From a bacterium (GTDB lineage Bacteria; SAR324; XYD2-FULL-50-16), in the NCBI GenBank assembly GCA_018830885.1, contig JAHJRI010000206.1:1-55767 (forward strand): DNA of 55,767 nt. The letters are read 5' to 3'. A program made the position numbers and the translations under genes. The notes under the pieces were generated by a model. It did not search any database and was not told where the DNA came from. It saw only the letters and a list, made by a program, of their open reading frames with translations. Shown here piece by piece: positions 1-9,169 of the stretch. Position 1 is the first letter of the stretch, and the number at the start of each line of letters is the position of its first letter.

Positions 1-2
1 GA

Positions 3-122
3 TATCGAGGCCAAATCAAAAATAAGGTTTGGGCAACATGCAGATCTGCCTGGATCAATCTGATTCGGATCCGGAACTATGTCCAAAAAACGGCCGGAGA
101 GGGTGTTCCGGCAACAACATGA
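3..122 (+). pseudogene. possible C-terminal tail of a transposase-like CDS entering from the left edge
   Basis: Frame 3 is open from the first base to a TGA at 120-122 and gives about 39 residues, including KNKVWATCRSAWINLIRIR. The Arg/Lys-rich start followed by an amphipathic stretch with an N-L-x-R-like ending loosely resembles the last helix of DDE transposases (IS5/IS1182 type). The upstream part lies outside the window, so whether this is a gene end, a decayed transposase or a chance open frame cannot be settled here. The resemblance is impressionistic. Confidence 0.25.
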
Positions 123-597
123 CAGGGGCGGCGGGCTTTCAGACCCTAACAGGGGCAAATCAGCCCCGTCACCTCTGATATTGCGATCAATTATCAATGA
201 ACATGTGTGAGTCGAGAGAAAAAATGGAACCCGACTAACCTGAATAAAAATTTTTGAAACCGAACTGCGAGGATACGATGTTTTGCCTTCTCGCTTAAAC
301 AATCCCGCTTGTCTCAAAAAACACTTTTTGCAGCGGACTCATAATATTAATATATTTAACATTATCTGATCAGAAACAAGTTGTGCGACCCACACCGATT
401 TGATAAATTGCAGGTAACGTTTGAAAATACGAGTCTGCTGACTTCAAGCAGGACTGGATCCTGGAAGAGCTGCTCAAAGCAGCAGCAGACCATCCCAGAT
501 GAACCGACTTCAACATCCGCAGAGATAACGCCAAGGGATTCTGGCAGGCATATTGAGGAACGTTCCAACCAATTTTATCAAAGAGAGAGGATCGACC
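123..597. other. non-coding region upstream of the MoxR/VWA operon
   Basis: No convincing gene lies here; short open frames on both strands have no family signature. A small hairpin (GGGGC 152-156 / GCCCC 163-167) follows the putative tail at the left edge, but no T-tract follows it, so it is at best a weak terminator. An AT-rich stretch at about 338-365 may hold the promoter of the downstream operon. I could not fit a clean -35/-10 pair there. Confidence 0.4.
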
Positions 598-1449
598 ATG
601 TCAAATACTCAGTCGAGTGGAGATTTTGTTGGGGCAAATAAGTACATCCTGGACAGTGAACTGGCTCAAATCGTCAATGTTTCCATGAAACTTGAAATGC
701 CTTTATTGCTTAAAGGCGAGCCCGGCACCGGCAAAACGATGCTTGCGCATGCCATCGCGGAAAACCTCAAGATGCCGCTCATCGTTCTCAATGTCAAATC
801 CAGTATGAAACTCATTGAAACCCTGTATCAGTATGACACCCTGACACGATTGAACGACAGCCGCTTTGGCGATTCCAAGAGAGATGTCAGCAATATCGAG
901 GATTACATCAAAATGGGTAAAATCGGTCAGGCATTTACTGCCGACCAGAAAGTGGTGCTGCTCATTGATGAAATTGACAAGGCCGACACCGATTTCCAGG
1001 ACGATATGCTGGATGTACTGGATCAGATGCAGTTTGATATCATTGAAATCGACCGCACCATCGGGGCAAAACACCGACCTATTTTCATTATTACCTCCAA
1101 TGCCAAAAAGGACCTCTCCGACCCTTTTCTCGGACGATGTAACTTTCACCACATTGCTTTCCCAGACCCCAAAATGATGCGCAAAATCATCAATGTGCAT
1201 TTTCCTGATATTAATGAAAAACTGGCTGAAAACGCCATCGACCATTTTTACAAATTACGAGAAATCGAGGGCATCGAAAAAAGACCCGCCACAAGAGAAC
1301 TGATCAACTGGATCCGGGCGTTGAGTTCCGATCCCGATTTTAAAGGCGGGGAGATTATCAAAAAAGAGGTCCCCTTTCTGGGCGTGCTGTTCAAAAAAAG
1401 TAATGATTTTTCGAGAGCATCCAACAGTGCAAAACGTACACGCGCTTAA
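598..1449 (+). CDS. MoxR-family AAA+ ATPase
   Basis: This is a 283-residue AAA+ ATPase of the MoxR type, which typically acts as a metal-insertion or assembly chaperone with a von Willebrand A partner. Visible motifs are Walker A GEPGTGKT (about residues 40-47), Walker B VVLLIDEIDKAD (about 118-129), sensor 1 FIITSN and an arginine-finger region near DPFLGRC. Length is a little short of typical MoxR proteins (about 300-330). The ATG at 598 is chosen because GAGAGG lies just upstream; a TTG 45 bases earlier is also in frame. The next gene, 27 bases downstream, is a CoxE-like VWA protein, the usual partner. No carbon monoxide dehydrogenase or other obvious client gene is nearby, so the client is unknown. 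Confidence 0.9.
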   Translation: MSNTQSSGDFVGANKYILDSELAQIVNVSMKLEMPLLLKGEPGTGKTMLAHAIAENLKMPLIVLNVKSSMKLIETLYQYDTLTRLNDSRFGDSKRDVSNIEDYIKMGKIGQAFTADQKVVLLIDEIDKADTDFQDDMLDVLDQMQFDIIEIDRTIGAKHRPIFIITSNAKKDLSDPFLGRCNFHHIAFPDPKMMRKIINVHFPDINEKLAENAIDHFYKLREIEGIEKRPATRELINWIRALSSDPDFKGGEIIKKEVPFLGVLFKKSNDFSRASNSAKRTRA

Positions 1450-1476
1450 TAAGCCAAACCGCCAGAGGTAAAGAAG

Positions 1477-2667
1477 ATGTTCATTAACTTTTTTTATACG
1501 TTGAAAGAGGTCGGTATCTCCATCAGCCCCACATCTTTTCTGACGCTGCAAAAAGCCCTGCGAAACGGGCTGATCAGCACACTGGATGAGTTCTATACAA
1601 CCGCCCGGTCGATTCTCATTAAAAGTGAACGCTACTTCGATCTTTACGATCAGGTTTTTGCACATCATTTCAAAGGTGTGGAGTTACCTGACTTCGAGAG
1701 TATGGAACTGGACGAGATTGCAAAGGCCATGCTTGACCAATGGCTGCAGGACCCCAAGGAACTGGCTGATGCCTTGGGCATCGATGAATCGGAGCTAAAG
1801 CATCTCTCACCCGACGAGCTGGTTGAATATTTCAAGGAGCGATTGAAAGAGCAGACGGAAAGACATGATGGCGGTAACAAATGGATCGGTACCGGTGGAA
1901 CATCCCCCGTCGGCCATTCCGGTCACCATCCCGGTGGAATGCGCATCGGGGGGGTCTCCAGAAATAAGTCTGCCGTGAAAGTCGCCGGAGAAAGACGATA
2001 TAAGGTCTATTCGGGAGACGGCCCCCTCACCAACGCCTCCATCGGGGAGGCTTTAAAACGTCTGCGGAATCTGGTTCCAGCCGGACCGAAGGATAATATC
2101 AATGTGGATAAAAGTATATACCAGACCGTAAAAAACGGCGGTGAAATTGAGATCGTCTTTGACCGCAGCCTGAAAGACCGTCTCAAGATCCACCTGTTGA
2201 TTGACAATGGTGGCTGGTCGATGGACCCTTTTATCCCGATTGTGCAAACCCTGTTTGACTACTCAAGAGCCCAGTTCAAGGATCTGAGGACCTACTTTTT
2301 TCACAACACCATTTACGAAAAAGTCTGGCAGGATCCCAGACGGTATCACAAGGAACAACTAGTGGACGAGTTCATCCGTTTTGATCCCGAGACCCGTTTT
2401 ATCTTTGTGGGCGACGCCAGCATGGCACCTCATGAGCTGCTGTCCCACAACGGCTCCATCTACGCCTTTGAAACCAGCGGGAAACGCAGTATCGAGCGGT
2501 TGATGTACATTGCGGATAATTTCCCCCATTCCGTCTGGCTCAACCCGGTACCCAGACATTTATGGAATTATACACAGACGATTGACGCCATCAGCGATAT
2601 CATTGAGATGTTTCCCCTCACGCTGGACGGACTGGAAGCTGCGGTCGGCCACTTGATGAAGAAATAG
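1477..2667 (+). CDS. CoxE-like von Willebrand factor A domain protein
   Basis: This 396-residue protein has a helical N-terminal half, a Gly/His-rich linker (about residues 130-165) and a C-terminal VWA-like domain. The metal-ion-dependent adhesion site is non-canonical: the usual D-x-S-x-S reads LLIDNGGWSMDPF (about 245), a form I associate with CoxE-like VWA proteins that partner MoxR ATPases. A later FVGDASM (about 310) supplies another acidic loop. It follows the MoxR gene by 27 bases and surely shares its transcript. Such pairs are usually cytoplasmic assembly or remodelling machines. The partner gene supports the assignment; the substrate cannot be read from the sequence. Confidence 0.85.
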   Translation: MFINFFYTLKEVGISISPTSFLTLQKALRNGLISTLDEFYTTARSILIKSERYFDLYDQVFAHHFKGVELPDFESMELDEIAKAMLDQWLQDPKELADALGIDESELKHLSPDELVEYFKERLKEQTERHDGGNKWIGTGGTSPVGHSGHHPGGMRIGGVSRNKSAVKVAGERRYKVYSGDGPLTNASIGEALKRLRNLVPAGPKDNINVDKSIYQTVKNGGEIEIVFDRSLKDRLKIHLLIDNGGWSMDPFIPIVQTLFDYSRAQFKDLRTYFFHNTIYEKVWQDPRRYHKEQLVDEFIRFDPETRFIFVGDASMAPHELLSHNGSIYAFETSGKRSIERLMYIADNFPHSVWLNPVPRHLWNYTQTIDAISDIIEMFPLTLDGLEAAVGHLMKK

Positions 2668-2709
2668 TTGCCCCCTGGGGCAAGCACCCGATATCTGCCA
2701 GGATATCGG
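2668..2709 (+). terminator. tandem hairpins after the VWA gene (weak terminator candidate)
   Basis: Two perfect inverted repeats follow the stop codon directly: TTGCCCC/GGGGCAA (2668-2674 and 2677-2683) and CCGATATC/GATATCGG (2688-2695 and 2702-2709). Neither is followed by a T-run, so they may end or protect the moxR-VWA transcript rather than act as a classical intrinsic terminator. The remaining bases to 2926 show no gene. Confidence 0.35.
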
Positions 2710-2926
2710 ACCTCATTTAAGCAGCCGCTGCGATTCCGGGCAGCTGTTTTTACAACCACTGCCGGTTAAAAACTCCCCCAAACCAGACTGCCATTCAATT
2801 GCTGACCCGTCGGCTCACTTTTTTTTGTCCCTGATGATGAAAGAAAGGGTTGCACAACGACATCAATTGGGATAAACAGTAAACATATGTACGTTTTCAA
2901 GACGATCCACCGACTCTTTCAAAGCG

Positions 2927-5371
2927 ATGAAACAGCTCAAGAACTTTATCAACTCACGGTTTCAGCACAATATCAAGGCTTACAGGAAGCTGGAAAAGCA
3001 GCCTGGATCATTCTCAGAATTTCCGGATACCCTGCATCCCGAAATTCAATCCGCACTGCACCGCCAGGGTATCACCCGACTCTACTCACATCAGCGGAGT
3101 GCTTTCGATTCGATCAGCCAAAACAAGGACTCACTGCTGGTTTCTCAAACCGCCAGTGGCAAAACGCTCTCTTTTTTTCTACCGATTCTCAATGAATACC
3201 TGAACACCACCGCCCCCTTCTCTGTGTTACTGCTCTATCCCACCAAGGCGCTTTCCCGGGATCAGGAAAGCACATTTGGCAGCCTGATGTCAGTCGTCCA
3301 GAAAAACCGGCGCCTTGGAACCTTTGATGGCGATACGCCCCGGGACGAACGCACACGTATCCAACGTTCCAGCGACTTTATCATTACCAATCCAGACATG
3401 CTGCATGGCGGCATTTTGCCCAATCACAACCGGAAGTGGAAAGATTTTCTGGCCCGTCTGCGCTATATTGTCATCGATGAAGTCCATATTTACCGGGGAT
3501 CATTTGGTTCCCATGTCTCCAACGTATTCCGGCGTCTTTTGCGTGTCTGCAGCATTCATCACAGCCAGCCGATTTTTATCTGTTCATCGGCGACCGTTGG
3601 TAATCCGGAGACCCATGTCAAAGCCCTGTTCAACCGGCAGTTCAACATTATCGCAAATGATGGCGCACCGCGACCGGAACGAGAACTGTACTTTATCAAC
3701 CCGCCACTGGTGCAGAGTCATGGACATGCCTTATATCGCAAAGGCCCGGCATCAATTTCAATCCCTCTGCTTCAAAATGCGGCCCGACAGAAAATCAGGA
3801 CGATCTGTTTTTGCCGTTCCCGACAGGAAGTGGAGCGGCTGCATCGCGCTGTGACGAGTGGTTCTGAGAGCCTGAAAAAGCTTGTGAAACCCTATCGTGG
3901 CGGATTACTGCCCAATGAACGGAGAAAGCTGGAACGGGATCTGGTCAAAGGTGAGATTACAGTGATTATCAGCACCAACGCTCTGGAACTGGGTATCGAT
4001 ATCGGGGATCTGGAGCTGTGTGTCCTTTCCGGTCATCCCGGCACCGTTGCCAGTTTCTGGCAGCAGGCCGGACGGGTGGGGCGAAAGGAAAAACCGGCCA
4101 CCATCGTTTATATTGCCAAGGACAACCCCATCGATCAATACATCGTCAACCACCCCGCTTTCATCACCGAAACGCCGGTGGAGCAGGCCCTGCTGAATGC
4201 CGATAATCCTTATATTTTTTTGCAGCATCTCCCCTGCATGGCCCACGAACATCCACTGCGAGAGCAGGAATCGGGACTGGTACCGTCCGTGTATGCGGTT
4301 GCCCTGGAAATCCTGAAAAACGACGGTACAGTTGTCCCATACCATGACACCTACCGCTATGCGCTCCAGGATTACCCTGCACGAGGGGTCAATCTGCGGG
4401 GGATGACCGACTACAATATCGAAATTTACTGCGGCACAGAAGTCATAGGCGAGCTGGACCCCATCGGAGCCCGGGGCACATTGTACAAGGATGCGATTTA
4501 TCAGCATCTCGGGCGCCGATACATGTCCATGGAGCTGGATCTCGAGAAGAAACTCTGCCGTGTTGAACCAGTGGAAGTTGATTATTTCACGGAAGCGCAC
4601 TGGGAAGGCCGGATTGAAATGACGGAAATGGAAGACAGAAAGACAATGCAGGGTGCCCAGCTTGACTTTGGCTATATCTATTACAATAAACAACCCAAAC
4701 TCTACAAGAAGATCCGTGAACGCTCATACGAGAATATCGGCTACGGTCCCATCACTCTGCCTGCCTTTGAATATGACACAACCGGATTCAGTCTGATATC
4801 GCCCCCTGAATGGGAAGTCCGGCTGGAAAAGCTCGACAAGCGTTATATCGGAGCAGCGCTGTATGGGCTCAGCTACCTCTTGCGCCATACGGCACCCGCG
4901 CTTTGCATGGCAGCAGTCAGCGATATTGAAACGGATGTATCGCTGATCGAGGTCGCACCGCAGTCCTGGAAGAGTGCCCTTTTTATGTTTGATGCGATTG
5001 AAGGGGGTGTCGGATATGCTGAAAAGATCTTTGATAAAATGGAGACCTGTCTGCAGCTGTGTCTGGAGATCCTGGATCAATGCGATTGTTCAGCTGGATG
5101 CCCGGCCTGCGTGCCTCCGCTGCCTCCCGGAATCGCCGATAACGAACTGGAAGCCCTGCTCATCGAGTCCAATGCCTCGGTAGAATGCACTCACTCTCTG
5201 CTGACGATGCTGTTGACCGGAGCCGTTGTTCTGCCTCAGCCTCAGTCGGTTATTTTTCCAGCAAATCAATCGGTTGAGGCACCCGAAGCGGACCTGGCAG
5301 CCATTAAAATGAAGGAAAAACTGGTCCGTGCATCGAAGGTATTGAAAAAGAAAAGGGAGCGTCTCCATTGA
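2927..5371 (+). CDS. mrfA: MrfA/YprA-like superfamily 2 DEAD/DEAH helicase with DUF1998-type zinc-binding C-terminus
   Basis: This 814-residue ATP-dependent helicase carries Walker A TASGKT (about residue 75), motif II DEVH (about 185), motif III SSAT (about 222), and QQAGRVGR (motif VI, about 385). The C-terminal part has a Cys cluster CDCSAGCPAC (about 722-731), matching the four-Cys zinc site of the MrfA/YprA family, whose Bacillus subtilis member acts with exonuclease MrfB in repair of mitomycin-type DNA damage. The next gene is an RNase-H-fold exonuclease overlapping by 4 bases, which strongly supports the pair. Length is somewhat above the roughly 750 residues of B. subtilis YprA. The role in DNA repair is inferred from the family. 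Confidence 0.88.
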   Translation: MKQLKNFINSRFQHNIKAYRKLEKQPGSFSEFPDTLHPEIQSALHRQGITRLYSHQRSAFDSISQNKDSLLVSQTASGKTLSFFLPILNEYLNTTAPFSVLLLYPTKALSRDQESTFGSLMSVVQKNRRLGTFDGDTPRDERTRIQRSSDFIITNPDMLHGGILPNHNRKWKDFLARLRYIVIDEVHIYRGSFGSHVSNVFRRLLRVCSIHHSQPIFICSSATVGNPETHVKALFNRQFNIIANDGAPRPERELYFINPPLVQSHGHALYRKGPASISIPLLQNAARQKIRTICFCRSRQEVERLHRAVTSGSESLKKLVKPYRGGLLPNERRKLERDLVKGEITVIISTNALELGIDIGDLELCVLSGHPGTVASFWQQAGRVGRKEKPATIVYIAKDNPIDQYIVNHPAFITETPVEQALLNADNPYIFLQHLPCMAHEHPLREQESGLVPSVYAVALEILKNDGTVVPYHDTYRYALQDYPARGVNLRGMTDYNIEIYCGTEVIGELDPIGARGTLYKDAIYQHLGRRYMSMELDLEKKLCRVEPVEVDYFTEAHWEGRIEMTEMEDRKTMQGAQLDFGYIYYNKQPKLYKKIRERSYENIGYGPITLPAFEYDTTGFSLISPPEWEVRLEKLDKRYIGAALYGLSYLLRHTAPALCMAAVSDIETDVSLIEVAPQSWKSALFMFDAIEGGVGYAEKIFDKMETCLQLCLEILDQCDCSAGCPACVPPLPPGIADNELEALLIESNASVECTHSLLTMLLTGAVVLPQPQSVIFPANQSVEAPEADLAAIKMKEKLVRASKVLKKKRERLH

Positions 5372-6153
5372 TCGATCAGACATTTCTGCACTGCACGGGT
5401 GTGGGTCCGGTAATGGAAAGCCGGTTGAAAGCGCTGGGATTTTCATGCTGGCAGGATTGCCTGGATTCGGCCCGGGACCTGCCTTTTTCCCGGCCTAGAA
5501 GAGACCGATTTCTCGAAGACATTGCGGCCAGCCAGACAGCGCTGCGACACCAGGATCTGGCTTTTCTGACCGCGCGCTTTCCGCACCGGGAACACTGGCG
5601 TATCCTGGCCGGTTTTTTCTCTGAAGCAACCTTCTTCGATATTGAGACTACCGGTCTATCATCCTACGACAGTTTTACCACTGTCATTTCCGCATACCAC
5701 CGACAGGAACTGCATACATTTGTTTATGGCGAGAACCTGGAGGATTTTCTGCAGCTGGTGGATCGATCCCGCCTGCTCGTTGCGTTCAATGGCAACAGCT
5801 TTGATATTCCCTTTCTTGAACACTGTTTTAACATACCGACCCTCGGCTGCCCCGCCATCGATCTTCGCTGGATATGCTATCACCGAGGGTACAAAGGTGG
5901 CCTGAAAGCCATCGAAAGGCAACTGGGATTGCACAGACCGGCATCCGTCAGCGATGTAGACGGTCAGGAGGCTGTTGAGTTATTTGATCGCTGGCAGATG
6001 GGAGACCCGCTTGCACGCAGAAAGCTGATCCGCTATTGCCAGACAGATGTTCTGGCCACCTATCTGGCCGCCGGCCGTCTGCTGCAGGAGATGGGCTTTG
6101 ACTGTCCCCTGCCTGACGCACCACGTCTTTTCGCAACAGCCGGCATAGACTGA
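5368..6153 (+). CDS. mrfB: MrfB/YprB-like DnaQ-fold 3'-5' exonuclease
   Basis: This 261-residue RNase-H-like protein begins with a helix-hairpin-helix-like segment (FLHCTGVGP, about 7-15) and then a DEDD-type exonuclease domain: FFDIETTG (about 89-96) gives D-x-E, AFNGNSFDIPF (about 140-150) gives the second Asp, and YCQTDVLATY (about 216-225) gives the final Y/Asp motif. The TTG start overlaps the helicase stop (TTGA) and is preferred because it keeps the conserved N-terminal hairpin. A later ATG at 5413 would remove it. It is shorter than B. subtilis YprB (about 413 residues), lacking the TPR-type C-terminus. It should be co-translated with the helicase and act with it in lesion repair. Confidence 0.85.
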   Translation: MIDQTFLHCTGVGPVMESRLKALGFSCWQDCLDSARDLPFSRPRRDRFLEDIAASQTALRHQDLAFLTARFPHREHWRILAGFFSEATFFDIETTGLSSYDSFTTVISAYHRQELHTFVYGENLEDFLQLVDRSRLLVAFNGNSFDIPFLEHCFNIPTLGCPAIDLRWICYHRGYKGGLKAIERQLGLHRPASVSDVDGQEAVELFDRWQMGDPLARRKLIRYCQTDVLATYLAAGRLLQEMGFDCPLPDAPRLFATAGID

Positions 6154-6445
6154 ATGGGCTGGCAGTGGATAAGCACAATGATTTATCAGAAGAAAAGGTA
6201 ACTATCCAGCTGAATTTCGTTGATGGGGCCGTGACCGGTATGTAATTGAACTCATTCTCGGCAGACTTCCATGTCTGCCTCCGAGGGCGGTCGTTCACAT
6301 CGCCATCCTGAAGATGTTGAACCACTCCCAATCCGTTCAATCACATACCGATCACAACCTCTTTAAGTCAGAAACAGAGGTGAATAGTTACAAGAAAAGC
6401 TTGAAAAAGGGGAGGCTGGTGCCGATCTGCAACTAAAGGGAGCCG
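6154..6445. terminator. convergent intergenic region with a bulged hairpin at 6257-6285
   Basis: The interval between mrfB and the convergent 773-residue gene holds no supportable gene. A bulged inverted repeat pairs CTCGG/CCGAG and CAGAC/GTCTG (6257-6266 with 6273-6285; CCT bulge). It lacks a strong T-tract but sits where a bidirectional terminator would be expected. Confidence 0.35.
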
Positions 6446-8767
6446 TCAGTGCAAAACTGCACGCAACTGTTCTGTGAGATCATCTTCCCGCTGACTGAAC
6501 AACGGATCATGGTAAGCCAGACTCACACCATGATTGAGCAGTTCAGTCATTTTATCCATGTTCAGCCTGCCTGAAAAAACAGCCAGAATGGGTGTTTGTG
6601 CAAAGCTTTCATTGGACTGCCGCAGCATCCGCACCAGCAATGTGATCAACTCGAGTTCATGAACCAGGATCAGCAGGTCACTTGAAAACAGGTTCAGCTG
6701 TTTAATCGCTCTCTGGAAAAAACCTGTCAATTGATTGACATTGTTCTGAATCAGGGCTTCCTGAATCAAGGCTTCTTTTGTGGCTTCATTGCTGCTGAGT
6801 TCTTCAAAACCGGCAATTTCCCTGTCTGAGACCTGGGTTGAAAGGTGCAGCGGGATTAAAACCTGATCGAGCCGGGATTTTTTCAGATTGGCAAAGCTTT
6901 GAATGATCACCTGATAAACCTGCTGACACCGCTTCTCGTCCGGGGCAAAAATACAGAAACTCCGGATTGTATCCTGGGAAAAACGGCGTTGTTGCAACAG
7001 TTGATATGCATTTCTGGCTGAGCTCAAAACCAGGTTCGCCTGTTCCTGATAGGATTTCAGCAGCATCTGCCATGCTTCGATGTAGGCCAGTTCCACAATT
7101 CGTTTCTGCAGTTTTATTCTTTCTGCTTTCAGGTTTTCGATACCTTTTGCAATCTCCGGATATTTTTTATCCATGAGATCATTCTGAAACTGCTGCAGCT
7201 TTCTGACCGAGATCGACTTGCTGGCAGCATAACAGAAAATAAAGCCTTCATGAAGAAATGGCTCCAGAATATCGGTGTTCAGCGTGACAAAGGACTTGAG
7301 GTTAGCGAATTTTCTGTTGACATCAACAAACAGTCTTTTTCCGTCCCCTTCCAGTTGATTGTTGATGGCAGCCCCTTGAAGCTGGTCGTCGTGAAAGATC
7401 AAAACGTTTTCTTCATAGGTCCGCTTCGGTTTGTCGTCTTTTTCATCCCAGATAGTGGCCATTTCAAGCAGGACTGTCACGATTTCCAGTTTTCGGCTGG
7501 CCAGCATGTTCATATATTTCTCCTGGTCTGCCAGTATTTTGGACCCGGACAGGTTTTTGATCTGGTCTGCCAGCTTTTTCAGCTTTTTGATCAACTGGCC
7601 TCTTTCCACCTGGATCTCTTCAATCGCAATATCTTCAATAACTCTGGTCAGTTGAGCTGCAAGCTTCAGGGTCACTCTTGGAAATCCAGGAATATCAAAA
7701 ATCTTGGCATCCAGTTTCAAGTTCTGGCTTAACGGACCGGCGACAGTTTCCTCGCAGGTATCCGTCAGGCTCAGCAGCAGTCGATCTGTCTGGTTGATGG
7801 TCTGTTCGGTTGTCACTACCTGCTGGTAACCATCTCCAGTCAGGATCTTGAAAAAAATATCATTGATGACAGGAAAGTCCGAACAGACGGTCACGGGTGT
7901 GAGGGATTTGATTGCAGCGACATCCTCCCGTATCTGCTCATTAAGTATACGACAGCACCTGGATTTGACGATTTCTCTGAATTTAGTCAGGAAGACAACA
8001 AAATTTGGCGACCGTTTCTTGATCTGGTGATAGGAGATGAGATGATCGATGTGCAAATAGTTGAAAGTCACAGCATTCAGCTCGCTGAGCTGCAATCCGC
8101 TGCTGATATATGCTTTCGCACTTGTTTTCAGAATAATCCTGGCGTTTTTCCGATTGAGGGTGACAGAAAAATGGTCCAGTTGCTCTTTGATAAACTCATC
8201 AATGGTGAAGGACCGTTGCTGCCAGGTCACTTCCTCAATGGTTTGAATGGGGTAAAGGGAGACAGTGTGATTGCCGTTCAAGGATGCATCCGCCGCTGCC
8301 GACACTCTCAGATCGAGTAACGGATCAATCTCCAGAAAAATCTGTTCATCTTCAGAATGTGAGAAAACATTCGCATCATGAATCTCCAACTCACCAAACC
8401 GTTTAAAATGGAATCTCACTGCAGGCTGATTTTTCACGATGCTGGTCAGGAAACGGTTGAGATCCTTTTCCAGAAAAATCACTCTGGGCGGCCCGCCCTT
8501 GTCAAGTGTACTGTTTTCACTTATTAACTTCTCCAGCGTGGCTAAGTCCTGAAAATATTCCAGGGTGGTAATGATGATATCCGGTTCGCCCTGCCCCCTT
8601 TTCTCCAGAAAGTTCTTATACCCATCCAGTCCTCTGCGGTTGTACTCGCCAAATACCAGCTCGATCCCGTCCGGATTGAGAAGGCTCTGCAACAGTCGGG
8701 AGAGTCTTGCCCACAGAATTCTCTTGATGCCAATTCCGATGACATTCAGCTTAAAATCCACATCCAT
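6446..8767 (-). CDS. 773-residue protein of unknown family with receiver-like ends and a long helical middle
   Basis: I do not recognise the family. The N-terminal about 110 residues look like an alternating alpha/beta fold (VIGIGI, then IELVFG, then PDIIITTLEYF), reminiscent of a response-regulator receiver. The last about 120 residues also read like a receiver (DLLILVHELELI, then TPILAVFSG, then GVSLAYHDPL), without a clear phospho-acceptor Asp/Lys set. The middle (about 370-640) is rich in Leu, Lys, Glu and Gln and includes probable coiled coil. There is no signal peptide or membrane segment. The gene is monocistronic between convergent mrfB and a divergent repeat-containing region. A regulatory scaffold role is only a guess. 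Confidence 0.75.
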   Translation of the reverse strand: MDVDFKLNVIGIGIKRILWARLSRLLQSLLNPDGIELVFGEYNRRGLDGYKNFLEKRGQGEPDIIITTLEYFQDLATLEKLISENSTLDKGGPPRVIFLEKDLNRFLTSIVKNQPAVRFHFKRFGELEIHDANVFSHSEDEQIFLEIDPLLDLRVSAAADASLNGNHTVSLYPIQTIEEVTWQQRSFTIDEFIKEQLDHFSVTLNRKNARIILKTSAKAYISSGLQLSELNAVTFNYLHIDHLISYHQIKKRSPNFVVFLTKFREIVKSRCCRILNEQIREDVAAIKSLTPVTVCSDFPVINDIFFKILTGDGYQQVVTTEQTINQTDRLLLSLTDTCEETVAGPLSQNLKLDAKIFDIPGFPRVTLKLAAQLTRVIEDIAIEEIQVERGQLIKKLKKLADQIKNLSGSKILADQEKYMNMLASRKLEIVTVLLEMATIWDEKDDKPKRTYEENVLIFHDDQLQGAAINNQLEGDGKRLFVDVNRKFANLKSFVTLNTDILEPFLHEGFIFCYAASKSISVRKLQQFQNDLMDKKYPEIAKGIENLKAERIKLQKRIVELAYIEAWQMLLKSYQEQANLVLSSARNAYQLLQQRRFSQDTIRSFCIFAPDEKRCQQVYQVIIQSFANLKKSRLDQVLIPLHLSTQVSDREIAGFEELSSNEATKEALIQEALIQNNVNQLTGFFQRAIKQLNLFSSDLLILVHELELITLLVRMLRQSNESFAQTPILAVFSGRLNMDKMTELLNHGVSLAYHDPLFSQREDDLTEQLRAVLH

Positions 8768-8929
8768 GTTTACGTTTTCGCTTTCGATATTTTTCTATCA
8801 CCTTATTTTCAGATCACCCCATTCTGGGAATCATCATAAAGATAAGTGACGAGGAATTGTACTGTTTTTTTTAGTGTTGCTCATTTTGATCCGTTGATAT
8901 TCTTTTCTTGCAACTATTCCCCCGTATAT

Positions 8930-9030
8930 GCCCCAAAGATATTGTGTTTCAAGAAACGCATGAATCCTCCTGGAACTCCTGGAAGCCATCCATGGCTTCC
9001 AGGGTTCTTGAAACATAATACCTTTGGGGC
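8930..9030. repeat. 101-bp palindromic element, short relative of the MITE family
   Basis: Its ends are perfect inverted repeats (GCCCCAAAG 8930-8938 / CTTTGGGGC 9022-9030). Further in, TTTCAAGAA pairs with TTCTTGAAA, and the centre is TGGAAGCCAT/ATGGCTTCCA. The core (ACGCATG..ATCC..CCTGGAA..CCATC..GGCTTCCA) matches the core of the three longer elements, but the terminal repeats differ. I see no target duplication at its borders. It could be a diverged or different-ended member of the same family, folding into one long hairpin on either strand. Confidence 0.75.
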
Positions 9031-9169
9031 TGAGCGGAAATCAAACTGAATAGATACCTTTTCTTTTGCTCATGAAAAGGGCAATCCGAATCTTCAGAAA
9101 AGAGACAACAACCATGCTGCAATTTATTAATTCAGATTAATGGCAATCGGTCAAATCACAACCGGTATG

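Noticed and set aside
1477..2667. Considered as a phage or toxin protein because of the odd MIDAS motif
   Set aside because: The DNGGWSM form and the adjacent MoxR gene fit the CoxE-like VWA family.
3905..4693. Long minus-strand open frame inside the helicase gene
   Set aside because: It is fully antisense to a well-supported gene, has no family motif and no ribosome-binding site; read as a shadow frame.
7250..7732. 160-codon plus-strand open frame within the 773-residue gene
   Set aside because: Antisense to a longer, well-formed gene; composition matches a reversed shadow (Phe/Val-rich) and no start signal is seen.
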